A stretch of 64,000 bases of DNA, from contig NC_134354.1 of assembly GCF_048569485.1 (NCBI RefSeq), forward strand, positions 84,746,664 to 84,810,663, written 5' to 3'. Of the stretch, positions 11,137 through 21,784 are shown one piece after another (the first letter of the stretch is position 1; each line of letters starts with the position of its first letter). Under the pieces are notes generated by a model. It did not search any database. It was not told the origin of the DNA and saw only the letters and a list, made by a program, of their open reading frames with translations. The position numbers and the translations under genes were made by a program. This DNA comes from Anomaloglossus baeobatrachus. Lineage: Eukaryota > Chordata > Amphibia > Anura > Aromobatidae.

Positions 11137-12150
11137 CTACAGGTGGGCAACCGCCGCCTGAAGGACTCGCCTACCTAGGCTGGCATCTGCCGAAGCGTAG
11201 GTATGCACCTGATAGTGTTTCGTGAAAGTGTGCAGACTCGACCAGGTAGCCGCCTGACACACCTGCTGAGCCGTAGCCTGGTGCCGCAATGCCCAGGAAG
11301 CACCCACGGCTCTGGTAGAATGGGCTTTCAGCCCTGAAGGAACCTGAAGCCCAGAAGAACGGTAGGCTTCAAGAATTGGTTCCTTGATCCACCGAGCCAA
11401 GGTTGATTTGGAAGCCTGCGACCCTTTACGCTGGCCAGCGACAAGGACAAAGAGCGCATCCGAGCGGCGCAGGGGCGCGGTACGAGAAATGTAGAGTCTA
11501 AGTGCTCTCACAAGATCTAACAAGTGCAAATCCTTTTCACATTGGTGAACTGGATGAGGGCAAAAAGAAGGTAAGGAGATATCCTGATTGAGATGAAAAG
11601 GGGATACCACCTTAGGGAGAAATTCCGGAACCGGACGCAGAACCACCTTGTCCTGGTGAAACACCAGGAAGGGGGCTTTGCATGACAATGCAGCTAGCTC
11701 AGACACTCTCCGAAGTGATGTGACTGCCACTAGGAAGACCACCTTCTGCGAAAGGCGTGAAAGAGAAATATCTCTCATTGGCTCGAAAGGTGGTTTCTGA
11801 AGAGCCGTTAGCACCCTGTTCAGATCGCAGGGTTCTAGCGGACGCTTGTAAGGAGGGACTATGTGGCAAACTCCCTGCAGGAACGTGCGGACCTGCGGAA
11901 GCCTGGCTAGACGCTTTTGAAAAAACACAGAGAGCGCCGAGACTTGTCCCTTAATAGAGCCGAGAGACAAACCCTTTTCCATTCCGGATTGAGGGAAGGA
12001 CAGAAAAGTGGGCAAGGCAAATGGCCAGGGAGTAAAACCCTGATCAGAGCACCAGGATAAGAAGATCCTCCACGTCCTGTGGTAGATCTTGGCGGACGTT
12101 GGTTTCCTGGCCTGTCTCATAGTGGCAATGACCTCTTGAGATAACCCTGA
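11137..12150 (-). CDS. DIRS copy 1 tyrosine recombinase (fossil)
   Basis: The recombinase occupies the C-terminal part of an open frame reaching from 12801 to 11137 (554 codons). Its core begins at ARKPTSAKIYHRTW and includes the arginine of TSLRRVSELAAL, the H-x-x-R box in KAHSTRAVGASW, a tryptophan in AATWSSLHTF and the tyrosine of TKHYQVHTY near the end. This is the R...HxxR...H/W...Y signature of tyrosine recombinases. In DIRS it integrates the circular DNA copy. It overlaps the RT-RNase H region in another frame, as is usual in this family. It looks whole. Confidence 0.88.
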   Translation of the reverse strand, partial: SGLSQEVIATMRQARKPTSAKIYHRTWRIFLSWCSDQGFTPWPFALPTFLSFPQSGMEKGLSLGSIKGQVSALSVFFQKRLARLPQVRTFLQGVCHIVPPYKRPLEPCDLNRVLTALQKPPFEPMRDISLSRLSQKVVFLVAVTSLRRVSELAALSCKAPFLVFHQDKVVLRPVPEFLPKVVSPFHLNQDISLPSFCPHPVHQCEKDLHLLDLVRALRLYISRTAPLRRSDALFVLVAGQRKGSQASKSTLARWIKEPILEAYRSSGLQVPSGLKAHSTRAVGASWALRHQATAQQVCQAATWSSLHTFTKHYQVHTYASADASLGRRVLQAAVAHL

Positions 12151-12159
12151 AGACGCTAG

Positions 12160-14299
12160 GATCCAGGACTCAATGGCCACACAGTCAGGTTGAGGGCCGC
12201 AGAATTCAGATGGAAAAATGGCCCTTGAGACAGTAAGTCTGGACGGTCTGGTAGTGCCCACGGTTGACCCACCGTGAGATGCCACAGATCCGGGTACCAC
12301 GACCTCCTCGGCCAGTCTGGGGCGATGAGGATGGCGCGGCGGCAGTCGGACCTGATCTTGCGTAATACTCTGGGCAGTAGTGCCAGAGGAGGAAATACAT
12401 ACGGCAGCCGAAACTGCGACCAATCCTGAACTAATGCGTCTGCCGCCAGCGCTCTGTGATCTTGAGACCGTGCCATGAATGCCGGGACCTTGTTGTTGTG
12501 CCGGGACGCCATTAGGTCGACGTCCGGCTTCCCCCAGCGGCAACAGATCTCTTGAAACACGTCCGGGTGAAGAGACCATTCCCCTGCGTCCATGCCCTGG
12601 CGACTGAGAAAGTCTGCTTCCCAGTTTTCTACGCCCGGGATGTGAACTGCGGAGATGGTGGAGGCTGTGGCTTCCACCCACAGCAGAATCCGCCGAACTT
12701 CCTGGAAGGCTTGCCGACTGCGTGTGCCGCCTTGGTGGTTGATGTATGCCACCGCCGTGGCGTTGTCCGACTGAATTCGGATCTGCCTGCCTTCCAGCCA
12801 CGGCTGGAACGCCTTTAGGGCTACACTGCCCTTATCTCCAGAACATTGATCTGGAGGGAGGACTCTGGCTGAGTCCAGGTACCCTGAGCCCTGTGGTGGA
12901 CGAAGACCGCTCCCCACCCTGACAGACTCGCGTCCGTCGTGACCACAGCCCAGGATGGGGGTAGGAATGATTTCCCCTTCGACAAAGAAGTGGGAAGAAG
13001 CCACCACTGAAGGGAGGCCTTGGCTGCCCGAGAAAGGGAGACGTTCCTGTCGAGGGACGTCGACTTCATGTCCCATTTGCGGAGAATGTCCCATTGAAGT
13101 GGACGCAGATGAAACTGCGCAAATGGAACTGCCTCCATTGCTGCCACCATCTTCCCTAGGAAGTGCATGAGGCGCCTCAAGGGGTGCGACTGGGCTCGAA
13201 GGAGAGATTGCACCCCTGTCCGTAGTGAACGCTGTTTGTCCAGCGGAAGTTTCACTATCGCTGAGAGAGTATGAAACTCCATCCCGAGATATGTCAGCGA
13301 TTGGGTCGGTGTCAATTTTGACTTTGGGAAATTGATGATCCACCCGAATCTCTGGAGAGTCTCCAGAGCAATGTTCAGGCTGTGTTGGCATGCCACCCGA
13401 GAGGGGGCCTTGACAAGGAGATCGTCTAAGTAAGGGATCACAGAGTGTCCCTGAGAGTGTAGGACTGCTACCACTGTTGCCATGACCTTGGTGAAGACCC
13501 GTGGGGCTGTCGCCAGGCCGAAAGGCAGCGCCACGAACTGAAGGTGTTCGTCCCCGATGGCGAAACGCAGGAAGCGCTGATGCTCTGGTGCAATCGGTAC
13601 GTGGAGATAAGCATCCCTGATGTCGATTGATGCTAGGAAGTCTCCTTGGGACATCGAGGCGATGACGGAGCGGAGAGATTCCATCCGGAACCGCCTGGTT
13701 TTCACGTGTTTGTTGAGCAGTTTGAGGTCGAGAACGGGACGGAAAGATCCGTCCTTTTTTGGCACCACAAACAAGTTGGAGTAAAAACCGTGACCCCATT
13801 GCTGAAGGGGAACAGGGATCACCACTCCTTCTGCCTTCAGAGTGCTCACCGCCTGAAGAAGAGCGTCGGCTCGCTCGGGGGGCGGAGATGTTCTGAAGAA
13901 ACGAGTCGGAGGACGAGAGCGGAACTCTATCCTGTAACCGTGAGACAGAATGTCTCTCACCCATCGGTCTTGGACATGTGGCAACCAGGCGTCGCAAAAG
14001 CGGGAGAGCCTGCCACCGACCGAGGATGCGGTTTGGGGAGGCCGAAAGTCATGAGGAGGCCGCTTTGGGAGCGGTTCCTCCGGCGGTCTTTTTAGGACGT
14101 GACTTAGACCGCCATGAATCAGAGTTCCTCTGACCCTTCTGTGGCTTGTTGGTCGAGGAGAATTGAGACCTGGCTGAGGGCCGAAAGGACCGAAACCTCG
14201 ATTGTACCTTCCGTTGTTGAGGTCTGTTTGGTTTGGACTGGGGTAAGGACGAGTCCTTTCCCTTGGATTGTTTAATGATTTCATCCAATTGCTCGCCAA
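12160..14299 (-). pseudogene. DIRS copy 1 RT-RNase H region (fossil)
   Basis: On the minus strand the RT palm is clear: FRPVLDLKLLNKHV, FLASIDIRDAYLHVPIA, LPFGLATAPRVFTKVMA and the catalytic YLDDLLVKA. RNase H follows with TTDASLSGWGAVF, IQSDNATAVAYINHQGG and HIPGVENWEADFLSR. Next is a WGKPDVDLMASRHN...YVFPPLALLPRVLRKI segment. It sits where DIRS families carry a Dam-like methyltransferase domain, though assigning that activity is inference. The region has a small number of breaks. Confidence 0.88.
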
Positions 14300-15560
14300 A
14301 CAGGCGGTCGCCAGAAAATGGCAAACCGGTTAAGAACTTTTTGGAAGCAGAGTCTGCCTTCCATTCACGTAGCCACATGGCCCTGCGGACTGCCACCGAA
14401 TTGGCGGATGCTACCGCCGTACGGCTCGCAGAGTCCAGGACAGCATTCATGGCGTAGGACGCAAACGCCGACGCCTGAGAGGTTAAGGACACAACCTGCG
14501 GAGTAGAGGCACGTGTGACTGCATTAATCTCAGACTGACAAGCTGAGATAGCTTGGAGTGCCCATACGGCTGCGAATGCCGGAGCAAAGGACGCGCCGAT
14601 AGCTTCATAGATGGATTTCATCAGGAGCTCTATCTGCCTGTCAGTGGCATCCTTGAGTGATGCACCGTCTGCCACTGCAACTATGGATCTAGCCGCCAGT
14701 CTAGAGATTGGAGGATCCACCTTGGGACACTGAGCCCAACCCTTGACTACGTCAGGTGGGAAGGGATAACGTGTGTCATTAAGGCGCTTAGTAAAGCGCT
14801 TATCTGGAAAAGCTCGGTGTTTCTGGACTGTATCCCTGAAGTCGGAGTGATCAAGAAACGCACTCCGTGTACGTTTGGGAAACCTAAAATGGAATTTCTC
14901 CTGCTGAGAAGCTGACTCCTCAATCTGAGGAGTTGGAGGAGAAAGATCCAACACCTGATTGATGGACGCTATAAGGTCGTTTACTATGGCGTCCCCTTCA
15001 GGTGTATCAAGGTTGAGAGCGGCGTCAGAATTAGAGCCCTGATCTGCCACCTCCGCTTCATCCTCCAGAGAGTCCTCATGCTGAGACCCTGAACACTGTG
15101 ATGAAGTCGAGGGAAGCTCCCGGCGAGCCCGCTTAGCCGGTCTGGGACTGCGGTCCGTGTCAGAGTCCTCACCGTGGGACCTATGAGTCGCCCCAGGAGC
15201 ACTTTGCTGCGCCGACCGAGGGCGGTCTGAGGGAAAAGGTTCAACAGTGCCCGGGGCCTGTGTTACAGGTCTGGACTGCAAAGCTTCTAGTATCTTAGCA
15301 GACCATTTATTCATAGACTCAGAAAGTTTGTCAGCGAATACTGCAAACTCTGTCCCTGTCACCTGGACAGTGGCAGCAGGTGGTTCCACCTGGGCCGAGG
15401 GTCCCACCAGTGGCAGAGGCTCCGGCTGAGTGAGTGTCACAGGGGCCGAGCATTGCGCACAATGAGGGTAGGTGGAACCTGCAGGTAGCATAGCCGCACA
15501 TGAGGTACAGGTTGCAAAGTAAGCCTGTGCCTTGGCACCCTTGCTTTTTGCGGACGACAT
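14049..15560 (-). CDS. DIRS copy 1 gag-like protein (fossil)
   Basis: A 503-codon frame starts MSSAKSKGAKAQ. An N-terminal C-x2-C (CTSC) and H-C-x2-C (HCAQC) pair suggests a small zinc ribbon rather than a retroviral CCHC knuckle. A Ser/Pro/Glu-rich middle follows, then a helical conserved block (FAAVWALQAISACQSEINAV, SQASAFASYAMNAVLDSASR) and a basic, Ser/Gln-rich tail. Its position, first in the element, and its likeness to the equivalent gene of subfamily B support a gag-like role in packaging RNA. It looks whole and overlaps the RT region by about 250 bp. Confidence 0.8.
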   Translation of the reverse strand: MSSAKSKGAKAQAYFATCTSCAAMLPAGSTYPHCAQCSAPVTLTQPEPLPLVGPSAQVEPPAATVQVTGTEFAVFADKLSESMNKWSAKILEALQSRPVTQAPGTVEPFPSDRPRSAQQSAPGATHRSHGEDSDTDRSPRPAKRARRELPSTSSQCSGSQHEDSLEDEAEVADQGSNSDAALNLDTPEGDAIVNDLIASINQVLDLSPPTPQIEESASQQEKFHFRFPKRTRSAFLDHSDFRDTVQKHRAFPDKRFTKRLNDTRYPFPPDVVKGWAQCPKVDPPISRLAARSIVAVADGASLKDATDRQIELLMKSIYEAIGASFAPAFAAVWALQAISACQSEINAVTRASTPQVVSLTSQASAFASYAMNAVLDSASRTAVASANSVAVRRAMWLREWKADSASKKFLTGLPFSGDRLFGEQLDEIIKQSKGKDSSLPQSKPNRPQQRKVQSRFRSFRPSARSQFSSTNKPQKGQRNSDSWRSKSRPKKTAGGTAPKAASS

Positions 15561-16491
15561 GCTGTTGTCTCCTCTTAGAGCAATCAGAGAGGGTATATAG
15601 CCAAAGCACTAGTGCGGCCGTACAGAGTAAATGTATACAATATAAGCATATAAATATACACTTCGGCACCCAGTGGGGCAAGCACCTAGTAACAGGTGCT
15701 GCTTACCAACCGCCCTCAGCGTTTGTGTGACCACCAGATTCCCTGCCTGTGGCTCCCAGAGCTGTGGAGCTCGTCTCTGAAGTTCTCCAGCGTCAGAAGT
15801 GCTGATAGGAATGGCTGCCAGCGTTCTGAGAGGAGGAGGGAGCCGTGGGCGTGCCTTAGAAAGTGCGGGAATCTGGTGCCCCACGGTGCTCAGTGAGGGG
15901 GGAGGAGGATACTAAGTATGCTCCAGCCCTCAGCGCTGACGTCCAGTGCAGCGTCCCGCCCTTACTCCTGACTGGCAGGCCCAGGGGCGGGAATATGCGG
16001 TACTAGGCCGCAAAAGCCAGGGACTAAAGTTATAAGCGCGGCCGGCAAACAAGCGCGGTCAGCGCGGTAGTCCCGGCGCACAAACACAACCAGCAGCTGC
16101 TGCAGCGTCCATTAGACAGGCGCTCTATGCGCCGTCCCCAAGGGGACACAGAGTACCTCAGAGGAGCAGGGCCTGTCCCTGACGATACCCGGTCTCCTGT
16201 CCAGCAGATTCCCCCAGGGGCTGCGGAGGGAGCACGGTCCCAGTGCCTGGTGACCGATTAGGATCCCACTTCACCCAGAGCCCCTAAGGGATGGGGAAGG
16301 AAAACAGCATGTGGCTCCAGCCTTTGTACCCGCAATGGGTACCTCAACCTTAACAGCACCGCCGACCAGAGTGGGGTGAGAAGGGAGCATGCCGGGGGCC
16401 CTGTTATGGGCCCTCTTTTCTTCCATCCGATATAGTCAGCAGCTGCTGCTGACTAAATTGTGGAGCTTGCGTGCATGTGTGCCTCCTTCAA
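15561..16491 (-). other. DIRS copy 1 leader
   Basis: A GC-rich non-coding leader between the 5'-side repeat and gag. It contains one copy of the CCGGCGCACAAACACA motif, which is tandemly repeated in copy 3. Promoter elements were not identified. Confidence 0.55.
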
Positions 16492-16646
16492 CACAAAGCA
16501 TAAAAACTGAGGAGCCCGTGATGCACGGGGGGGTGTATAGGCAGAGGGGAGGGGTTTACACTTTTAAGTGTAATACTTTGTGTGGCCTCCGGAGGCAGAA
16601 GCTATACACCCAATTGTCTGGGTCTCCCAATGGAGCGACAAAGAAA
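16492..16646. repeat. DIRS copy 1, 5'-side terminal inverted repeat
   Basis: Reverse complement of 10680-10826. It ends in GGAGCGACAAAGAAA, which is matched again in the internal complementary region. Confidence 0.9.
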
Positions 16647-16856
16647 AATTTGCATTGTCTTATGACTGATACAATCATGTACGGATTACATGAGGTTTTA
16701 CCTGCACATTTTCTGCATCTAATACAATTCTATAGGGGAAAATAAGCACATAAAACTCAGCATACTGCCAAGAGAAATCGACATGTTGCGGATTTGAAAC
16801 ACGCACCGCAGGTCGGTTTATGCAGCAAAATTACACAGTGAATAATCTTAGTGGTC

Positions 16857-17240
16857 ACACAGCCAGGTTTTTGCTATGTAATCTGACTGTAGCATCATGT
16901 AGGGGCAGAAAGCCCGACTCCAGCGATGTGTTGGTTACTAAGCTGTGTTTTGATGTATCAATAGTGTTTTAATCAGCAGAAAATTTTCACTGCAGGACAA
17001 CTGGTCTACTGTGTCTTACTACACCCAGGTGCCCAGGACTTATTAGCAGCTTTCTGTCCTTATACACTCAGTGGTGTGGGCAGGCTACACAGGGCTCAAC
17101 AATCGAGCTCCGCAGCAGAGAAAACTGAGGCCAATCGCTCCTGCTGCACTTAGGAACCTAAGCGATACATCACTGAAATCAGGTACTCTGCCCCTACGTC
17201 TTACTGCTGTCAAATTACATATTTGACAGCAAATATGTCG
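16857..17240. mobile_element. worn MITE related to the element at 4960
   Basis: Shared order of words with the Kolobok-like MITE: GTAGGGGCAGAAAG...CCAGCGATGTGT near one end and ACATCACTGAAATCAGG...CTGCCCCTACG near the other. An imperfect ACACAGCCAGGTTTTTGCTA end is present. Target sites are no longer clear, so it is an older insertion. Confidence 0.55.
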
Positions 17241-17394
17241 GCTCATCTAATCTAATATGGTTCTTTTGATTGATGGGGGGGGGGGGGGAAGTTATATCTC
17301 TTGGAAGAAGTGGAGGGAAAAATGAAAAACTGGAAAATCACAAGGTGGTGAAGGGGTTAAAGAGAATGTAGCATAAGAAAAGATATTTTGGAAA

Positions 17395-17475
17395 AGGGCA
17401 AATATGGTTCCTATCTACAAAAAAGTGAAAAAGGAGGATCCAGGGAATTGCAGGCCACTAATTAGCAGCAGTTAA
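17395..17475 (+). pseudogene. LINE reverse-transcriptase fragment
   Basis: Translates to NMVPIYKKVKKEDPGNCRPL, the N-terminal RT block (KK...DPxNYRP) common to CR1/L2/jockey-type non-LTR elements. Only this short piece survives. Confidence 0.6.
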
Positions 17476-17524
17476 TGATGGTTGTGTAGCACAGACATCA
17501 CCTGACAAATGATACAAGCTCAGA

Positions 17525-17865
17525 ACATGAGCCTGCAAATCAAACATATCACAGACATGTCACTCAAAGCAAGGATCACCAAGCTATGACTTTCCCTACT
17601 TTGGACACATCGTACGAAGAGAGCAATCACTGGAGAAGGACTTCATGGTTGGAAGAATAGAAGAAACAAGGCAAAGAAGACGACCAGCAACCCGATGGCT
17701 TGATACTATCAAGAAGACGCCAGAGAAGACCCTGGGGGACCGATCTTGGTGGAGAAGACCCTGGTGAACTATCTATGCTTACACAACATCGATCCTCCTG
17801 CAGAACATTCATCCATCAAGTCGCCATGGCTCGAGATTGAGCTGAAGGCTGTTAAATAATACCTA
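17525..17865 (+). pseudogene. LINE RT C-terminal fragment
   Basis: Contains FGHIVRREQSLEKDFMVGRI, RRRPATRWLDTIK and, after a break in the frame, SRHGSRLS. These match the GHIxRR...LEK...RGRPxxRWLD...SRxRLS tail known from RTE/BovB-type and related LINE proteins. The LINE clade is uncertain. It has the same orientation as the RT fragment just upstream but may be a different insertion. Confidence 0.5.
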
Positions 17866-17936
17866 AGCCTGCATCAAAGATGGGAACCCGACATATGAAG
17901 TTATATCAGGAAGATAATTGTTGCACCTTCAGACAT

Positions 17937-18263
17937 TACTAAAAGCTCCCATATCTTGAATGTTGTAGAAGGAACTGGATGTAATGCCGCGCTACCATCA
18001 ATACCCAAATTTGTTGATTATTGATATCTATATTTTGTAGGTCGACGCGTTTCTGGGCTCAAAGTTCCCTTCATCAGGACCATGGAAATCAACAATAGTT
18101 ACTATTGTTGATTTCCATGGTCCTGATGAAGGAGACTTTGAGCCCAGAAACGTGTTGACCTACAAAATAAACATAATAATCAATAAATGTGTATTATTGG
18201 TAGCGCGGCATTACATCCAGTTCCTTCTACAACATTCAAGATTCCCACGTGGAGCGGGTGCAA
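17937..18263. mobile_element. palindromic Penelope-like repeat with two hammerhead-like cores
   Basis: Left arm about 17937-18098 and right arm about 18102-18263 are reverse complements around a 3-bp centre at 18099-18101. Each arm carries a hammerhead-like core: CTGATGA...GAAA on the plus strand at 18123-18150 (stem GGAGACTTTGAGCCC) and on the minus strand at 18077-18050. Penelope-like elements are known to encode such ribozymes. Assignment to that family rests on the motif and on resemblance to known repeat sequence. Confidence 0.6.
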
Positions 18264-19429
18264 CTGCCATTATATTTATTGCATACATAGGAGTTGTGTC
18301 TTCCACATCTCTGCCAGGTGAGTGTTTCATGCTACATATCTCACTTTTTATCTGGTAAAACCCTATTGCGCTCTCTATTTGTTACAGTTTAAAAGCTCCC
18401 ATACACGTTAGATAAAAGGCGAGATTGGCTGATCATCTAATGTATATAGGAGCCATCCAGCAGATTATTGGGGGACAAAGATTGAGCTGCTGGAAATTAA
18501 TGACTTGATCCTTTTGTCTGTCAAGTAGAAAAGTCTCTGGTAAATGACGCAGACAGCGCCTCTGCCATAGTGAAAACAGTAATGGCCGGCCGAGCACTTC
18601 TGTGTATGGGACGTCAGAAGGGAGAATTAACAGAATAGTTAATTCATCAACTATGTAATGTGTCTTGCAATTTTAACTACTGGGAAAAAAAAAGAAAACA
18701 AAAAAAGCCCTTTTCCGCCATCCAGAAATAGTTGGATCGTTGTTGCAGGATTGAAGTGTTAATAGTCTTATATACACGTATGTCACGTATTAGAGATCCA
18801 TATAAGCTCCACGTGTACGGCTTTAATCGGGAATATAAAGATTACTACTGGATCATTATGGATCTCTAGATTACTCTGATATCACACTTGTGTGAATTCT
18901 CTATAAATTTCCACACTCCAAGGTTCCCTCCTGACTTGCTATATGTGGGTAAGAGCTAATCCTTGGTACTTGAGAAGAGTTGGTTAATGTATTGATGAAT
19001 CAAAAATGTATAATGCGATTGTCTGGAATCCACACGCAGGTAATCAATAACACTTAGTCCTATGGCAGTGACAACCAAAATCAGCCATCAGAATTAGATT
19101 TCCAACCTAAAAAATAAAAATTATAGTGGCTTCCGGAAGCTGTAAGATCCTGTAGCCACAACAGCCCATACTGGCACAGATATTTGTACCGCCTCCATTG
19201 CTCCAGTCATCTCAGTATAGGACACTTTGGTGGAAAGGCACGATATTGTCATGAGTGATCAGTCCCTGGTTTTCTTAATCATTGAGTCATTGGAAATTAT
19301 CTATTTTTGGTTGCATCACGTAATCTCAGCTCCCCCCGAGGCGCGGCGGCAGCAGCTGTAGACAGGTTGCACTTTGAGTAGACACTCATCTCCTCTTGTA
19401 AGACGGCTGGTGATGAAGAGGCTCAGTGA
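18264..19429. other. host 3' flank, no further feature seen
   Basis: This lies downstream of the host stop codon on the minus strand, so part may be 3' UTR. I saw no clear AATAAA signal in the coding sense near the stop. No other gene or repeat could be supported. Confidence 0.4.
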
Positions 19430-19600
19430 TTAAGCTTCAGCTGGGACGGTCTCCAATAAGCCCTCAGACCACAGAGATATGGCCAGGTTTTCCTTGTCAC
19501 GGTCGTTCTCGAGAGGTAGATCCTTGACACACACCGGCTTCTCCTCCCAAAGAGTTTTCAGCGCATCCATGTAGGAAAGCGGGAAACGTAAACCACTCAC
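19430..19600 (-). CDS. host gene, last coding exon
   Basis: The minus-strand frame reads VSGLRFPLSYMDALKTLWEE and ends SEGLLETVPAEA with a TAA stop at 19432-19430. The acceptor is TTCTGTATTACAG just above 19600, so the exon is 56 codons plus stop, entered in phase 0. The AG is immediately followed by GTGAGT, which resembles a donor, but the coding character continues beyond it. Codon use and composition look like a real protein end rather than a repeat. I do not recognise the gene. It continues from the exon at 37732-37824 in the same phase. Confidence 0.7.
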   Translation of the reverse strand: MSGLRFPLSYMDALKTLWEEKPVCVKDLPLENDRDKENLAISLWSEGLLETVPAEA

Positions 19601-20884
19601 CTGTAATACAGAAGACATGATTATAAAATGCAGGGTCCTGTCCGCACCACCAGATGCCCCTGATCTGAAGACCCTCACTCTCTAACGAAAGCAGCTCATA
19701 CACATTAGAGTAACTACATCGGAGCTGGCCACCTGACTATTCCCCAAGTCAGAAGGAGATAAGGGGAACGTTGGAGGCGTCTGGACACTGTTTACTTCCC
19801 TCACCCCATTCAGAACACAAATACAGAACTATGGCAGAACTAAGCGCATGTTTTGGGGAGGGGTGTAGAAAGAAAGCAGCCAGGTATGTGCATCAGAGTA
19901 GCGCCTGTTCATCTGCACTTACTTACAGTACATTAGTCTGCGTGTGATCTGTCTGGCAAATGGAAAGACCCAAAATGCATTTGTCTGAATGAGCCCCAAC
20001 ACAATACACAGCTGTGAACAGTGTCGGTCTTACACCTCAATCAGACATTTCTATTTAAACATATACGTGGTGAAAAAAAAAAAAATGTACCGCGTCATCA
20101 GTGCACGGTCATCATCCGTTTTTTACCATCGGTATCATCAGTGTTTTTCACCGATTGATAAATTCTAAAAGCTTCTCCTATACTTTGCAATGTTAAACAT
20201 GGACTGTACCCTGCTGGTGTCTGTGCCCTGTACAGGTTTTTCACAGACTAAGATGTTAATGGCCCTTTTCATCTATAGATCACAATGGGTACAAAAAAAC
20301 TGAAAAAATAAATGCTTCAAGAAGTGCAACACGGATATCTGAATGAAGGCTTATCCTAATGTTATCTAGACAGTATTTTCAGTCCGAATGCGGTCAGCGG
20401 GAAAACATTTTTTGAAAACCATCGCACCAATGTTACTCAATTGTGCTGCTAGAGGATCGCTTTTTTTCCCCCTTCAGTTTCTATAGATCGAATAACCGTG
20501 TAAAAACATACAGCATGCACTATTTTCGTCCATATTTTAGATGAGACTCCCCCATACAATTCTATAGGTGCACAAAAAAAATAAAAATAACTAAATAAAT
20601 TCACATGTAGATCAACCGTCTCACATCCAATTTTTAGCAATACATTCCAGTTTAACATAGCAATCTGCGTTTATTCTTGTACATTTTAATAACTGACGAT
20701 TTACAAAAGCAGATGCCATTTGGATGACAATGCAGACAAGAAAAAAAAAAAAAATACATAAAATTTTGGATAAAAATTGGACGATTTTTAAACACTTCGC
20801 TTCACCCTTAACTTATTATTAGAAATGACTAATCAGTTGACATAATTAAAAATAAATATAATACATATATACATTTTATTACAT
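19601..20884. other. host intron, no feature seen
   Basis: First part of the last intron (about 18.1 kb between 19600 and 37732). This part is AT-rich with several poly-A runs and no supported repeat. Confidence 0.45.
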
Positions 20885-21042
20885 ATACAGTGGAACCTTG
20901 GTTTACGAGCATAATCCGTTCTGGGACTGTGCTTGTAAACCACATTACTCGTCTAGCAAAGCAACATTTCCCTTAGGAAATAATGGAAGCTCAGACAATT
21001 CATTCTGCAACTTGTTCAATGTCCCATCCTGGTGCCCTATTG

Positions 21043-21170
21043 TACACACACACACACACGTACGTACACACACGCACACACACACGCGTACACACACGCG
21101 TACACACACACGTACACACACACGTACACACACACGTACACACACACGTACACACACACGTACACACACA

Positions 21171-21267
<97 letters not shown>
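21043..21267. repeat. CA microsatellite with CACACACGTA sub-repeats
   Basis: Alternating (CA)n with regularly spaced CGTA interruptions (about every 10 bp between 21090 and 21180). Open frames made of Thr-His or Val-Cys repeats in all frames are artefacts of this array. Confidence 0.95.
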
Positions 21268-21269
<2 letters not shown>

Positions 21270-21535
21270 TACCTTCCGTTCCCTCACCGGCCTCCCGATT
21301 CTTGTAGTTCACCGGTACAGGATGTGTATCGGGTAACCATTGCGACGATGGAGGAACTTCCGTTGCCAGAGCGCTGACGTCAAAGGCAGGAGCCGCTTGC
21401 CTCTGATTGGTCAGAGTGCTGCCTTTGATTAGCGGCTGACAGCGGAAGTTCCTCCATCGTCGCGATGGTTACCCGATACACATCCTGTACCGGCGAACTA
21501 CAAGAACCAGGAGGCCGGCGATGGAACAGAAGGTA
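21268..21535. repeat. palindrome inside the mariner-like MITE
   Basis: The left arm about 21268-21393 carries GATGTGTATCGGGTAACCAT and GAGGAACTTCCG. The right arm about 21413-21535 has the reverse complements (ATGGTTACCCGATACACATC, CGGAAGTTCCTC). The loop is about 20-30 bp. Confidence 0.8.
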
Positions 21536-21784
21536 AGCTGAGCATAATATATGTTTGTACGTGCGTGCTTGTGTGTTTGTGTGGACTGCAAGAACGGGTC
21601 AGAGCACAGTTAAAGTACGGAACCGGAAGTGTGCGGTATGTGCTCGTACAGCAAAGCATGCTCGTAAACTGAGTTACAAATTTACAGCAAGCTTTGCTTA
21701 TATAGAGAAATACTCGCAAACCGGGTTACTCGTAAACTGAGGTTCTACTGTATCTTTTAATCTTTGGTAATGGTGACCAGTCTC

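Larger units (their letters stand above)
10638..16646 (-). mobile_element. DIRS retrotransposon, subfamily A, copy 1 (full length, 6.0 kb)
   Basis: This element has every structural part of DIRS: inverted ends, an internal complementary region, a gag-like gene, RT-RNase H and a tyrosine recombinase. DIRS elements copy through a circular DNA joined by the recombinase, so no target duplication is expected and none is seen. The minus strand is the coding sense. It looks nearly whole, with only a few breaks, and is therefore fairly young. It lies downstream of the host gene's stop codon. Confidence 0.93.
20888..21750. mobile_element. Tc1/mariner-like MITE with internal microsatellite
   Basis: The ends CAGTGGAACCTTGGTTTACG and GTAAACTGAGGTTCTACTG are imperfect inverted repeats flanked by TA, as in Tc1/mariner (Tigger-like) elements. 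CTCGTAAAC/GTTTACGAG words recur inside both ends. No transposase is present. The interior holds a CA-rich microsatellite and a palindrome. Confidence 0.7.

Noticed and set aside
12156-13997. 613-codon frame as a separate protein
   Set aside because: Most of it is an alternate frame of RT; only its end corresponds to RNase H, so it was not listed as an independent gene.
13646-14095. Plus-strand frames over the DIRS genes
   Set aside because: Antisense shadows of RT and gag; they lack conservation as proteins and no domain is visible.
10638-16646. LTR retrotransposon or endogenous retrovirus
   Set aside because: Ends are inverted, not direct, repeats. There is an internal complementary region and a tyrosine recombinase instead of an integrase, and no protease or envelope was seen.
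20898-21377. Long open frames of Thr-His or Val-Cys repeats
   Set aside because: They are translations of the CA microsatellite, open in all frames, with no independent coding evidence.
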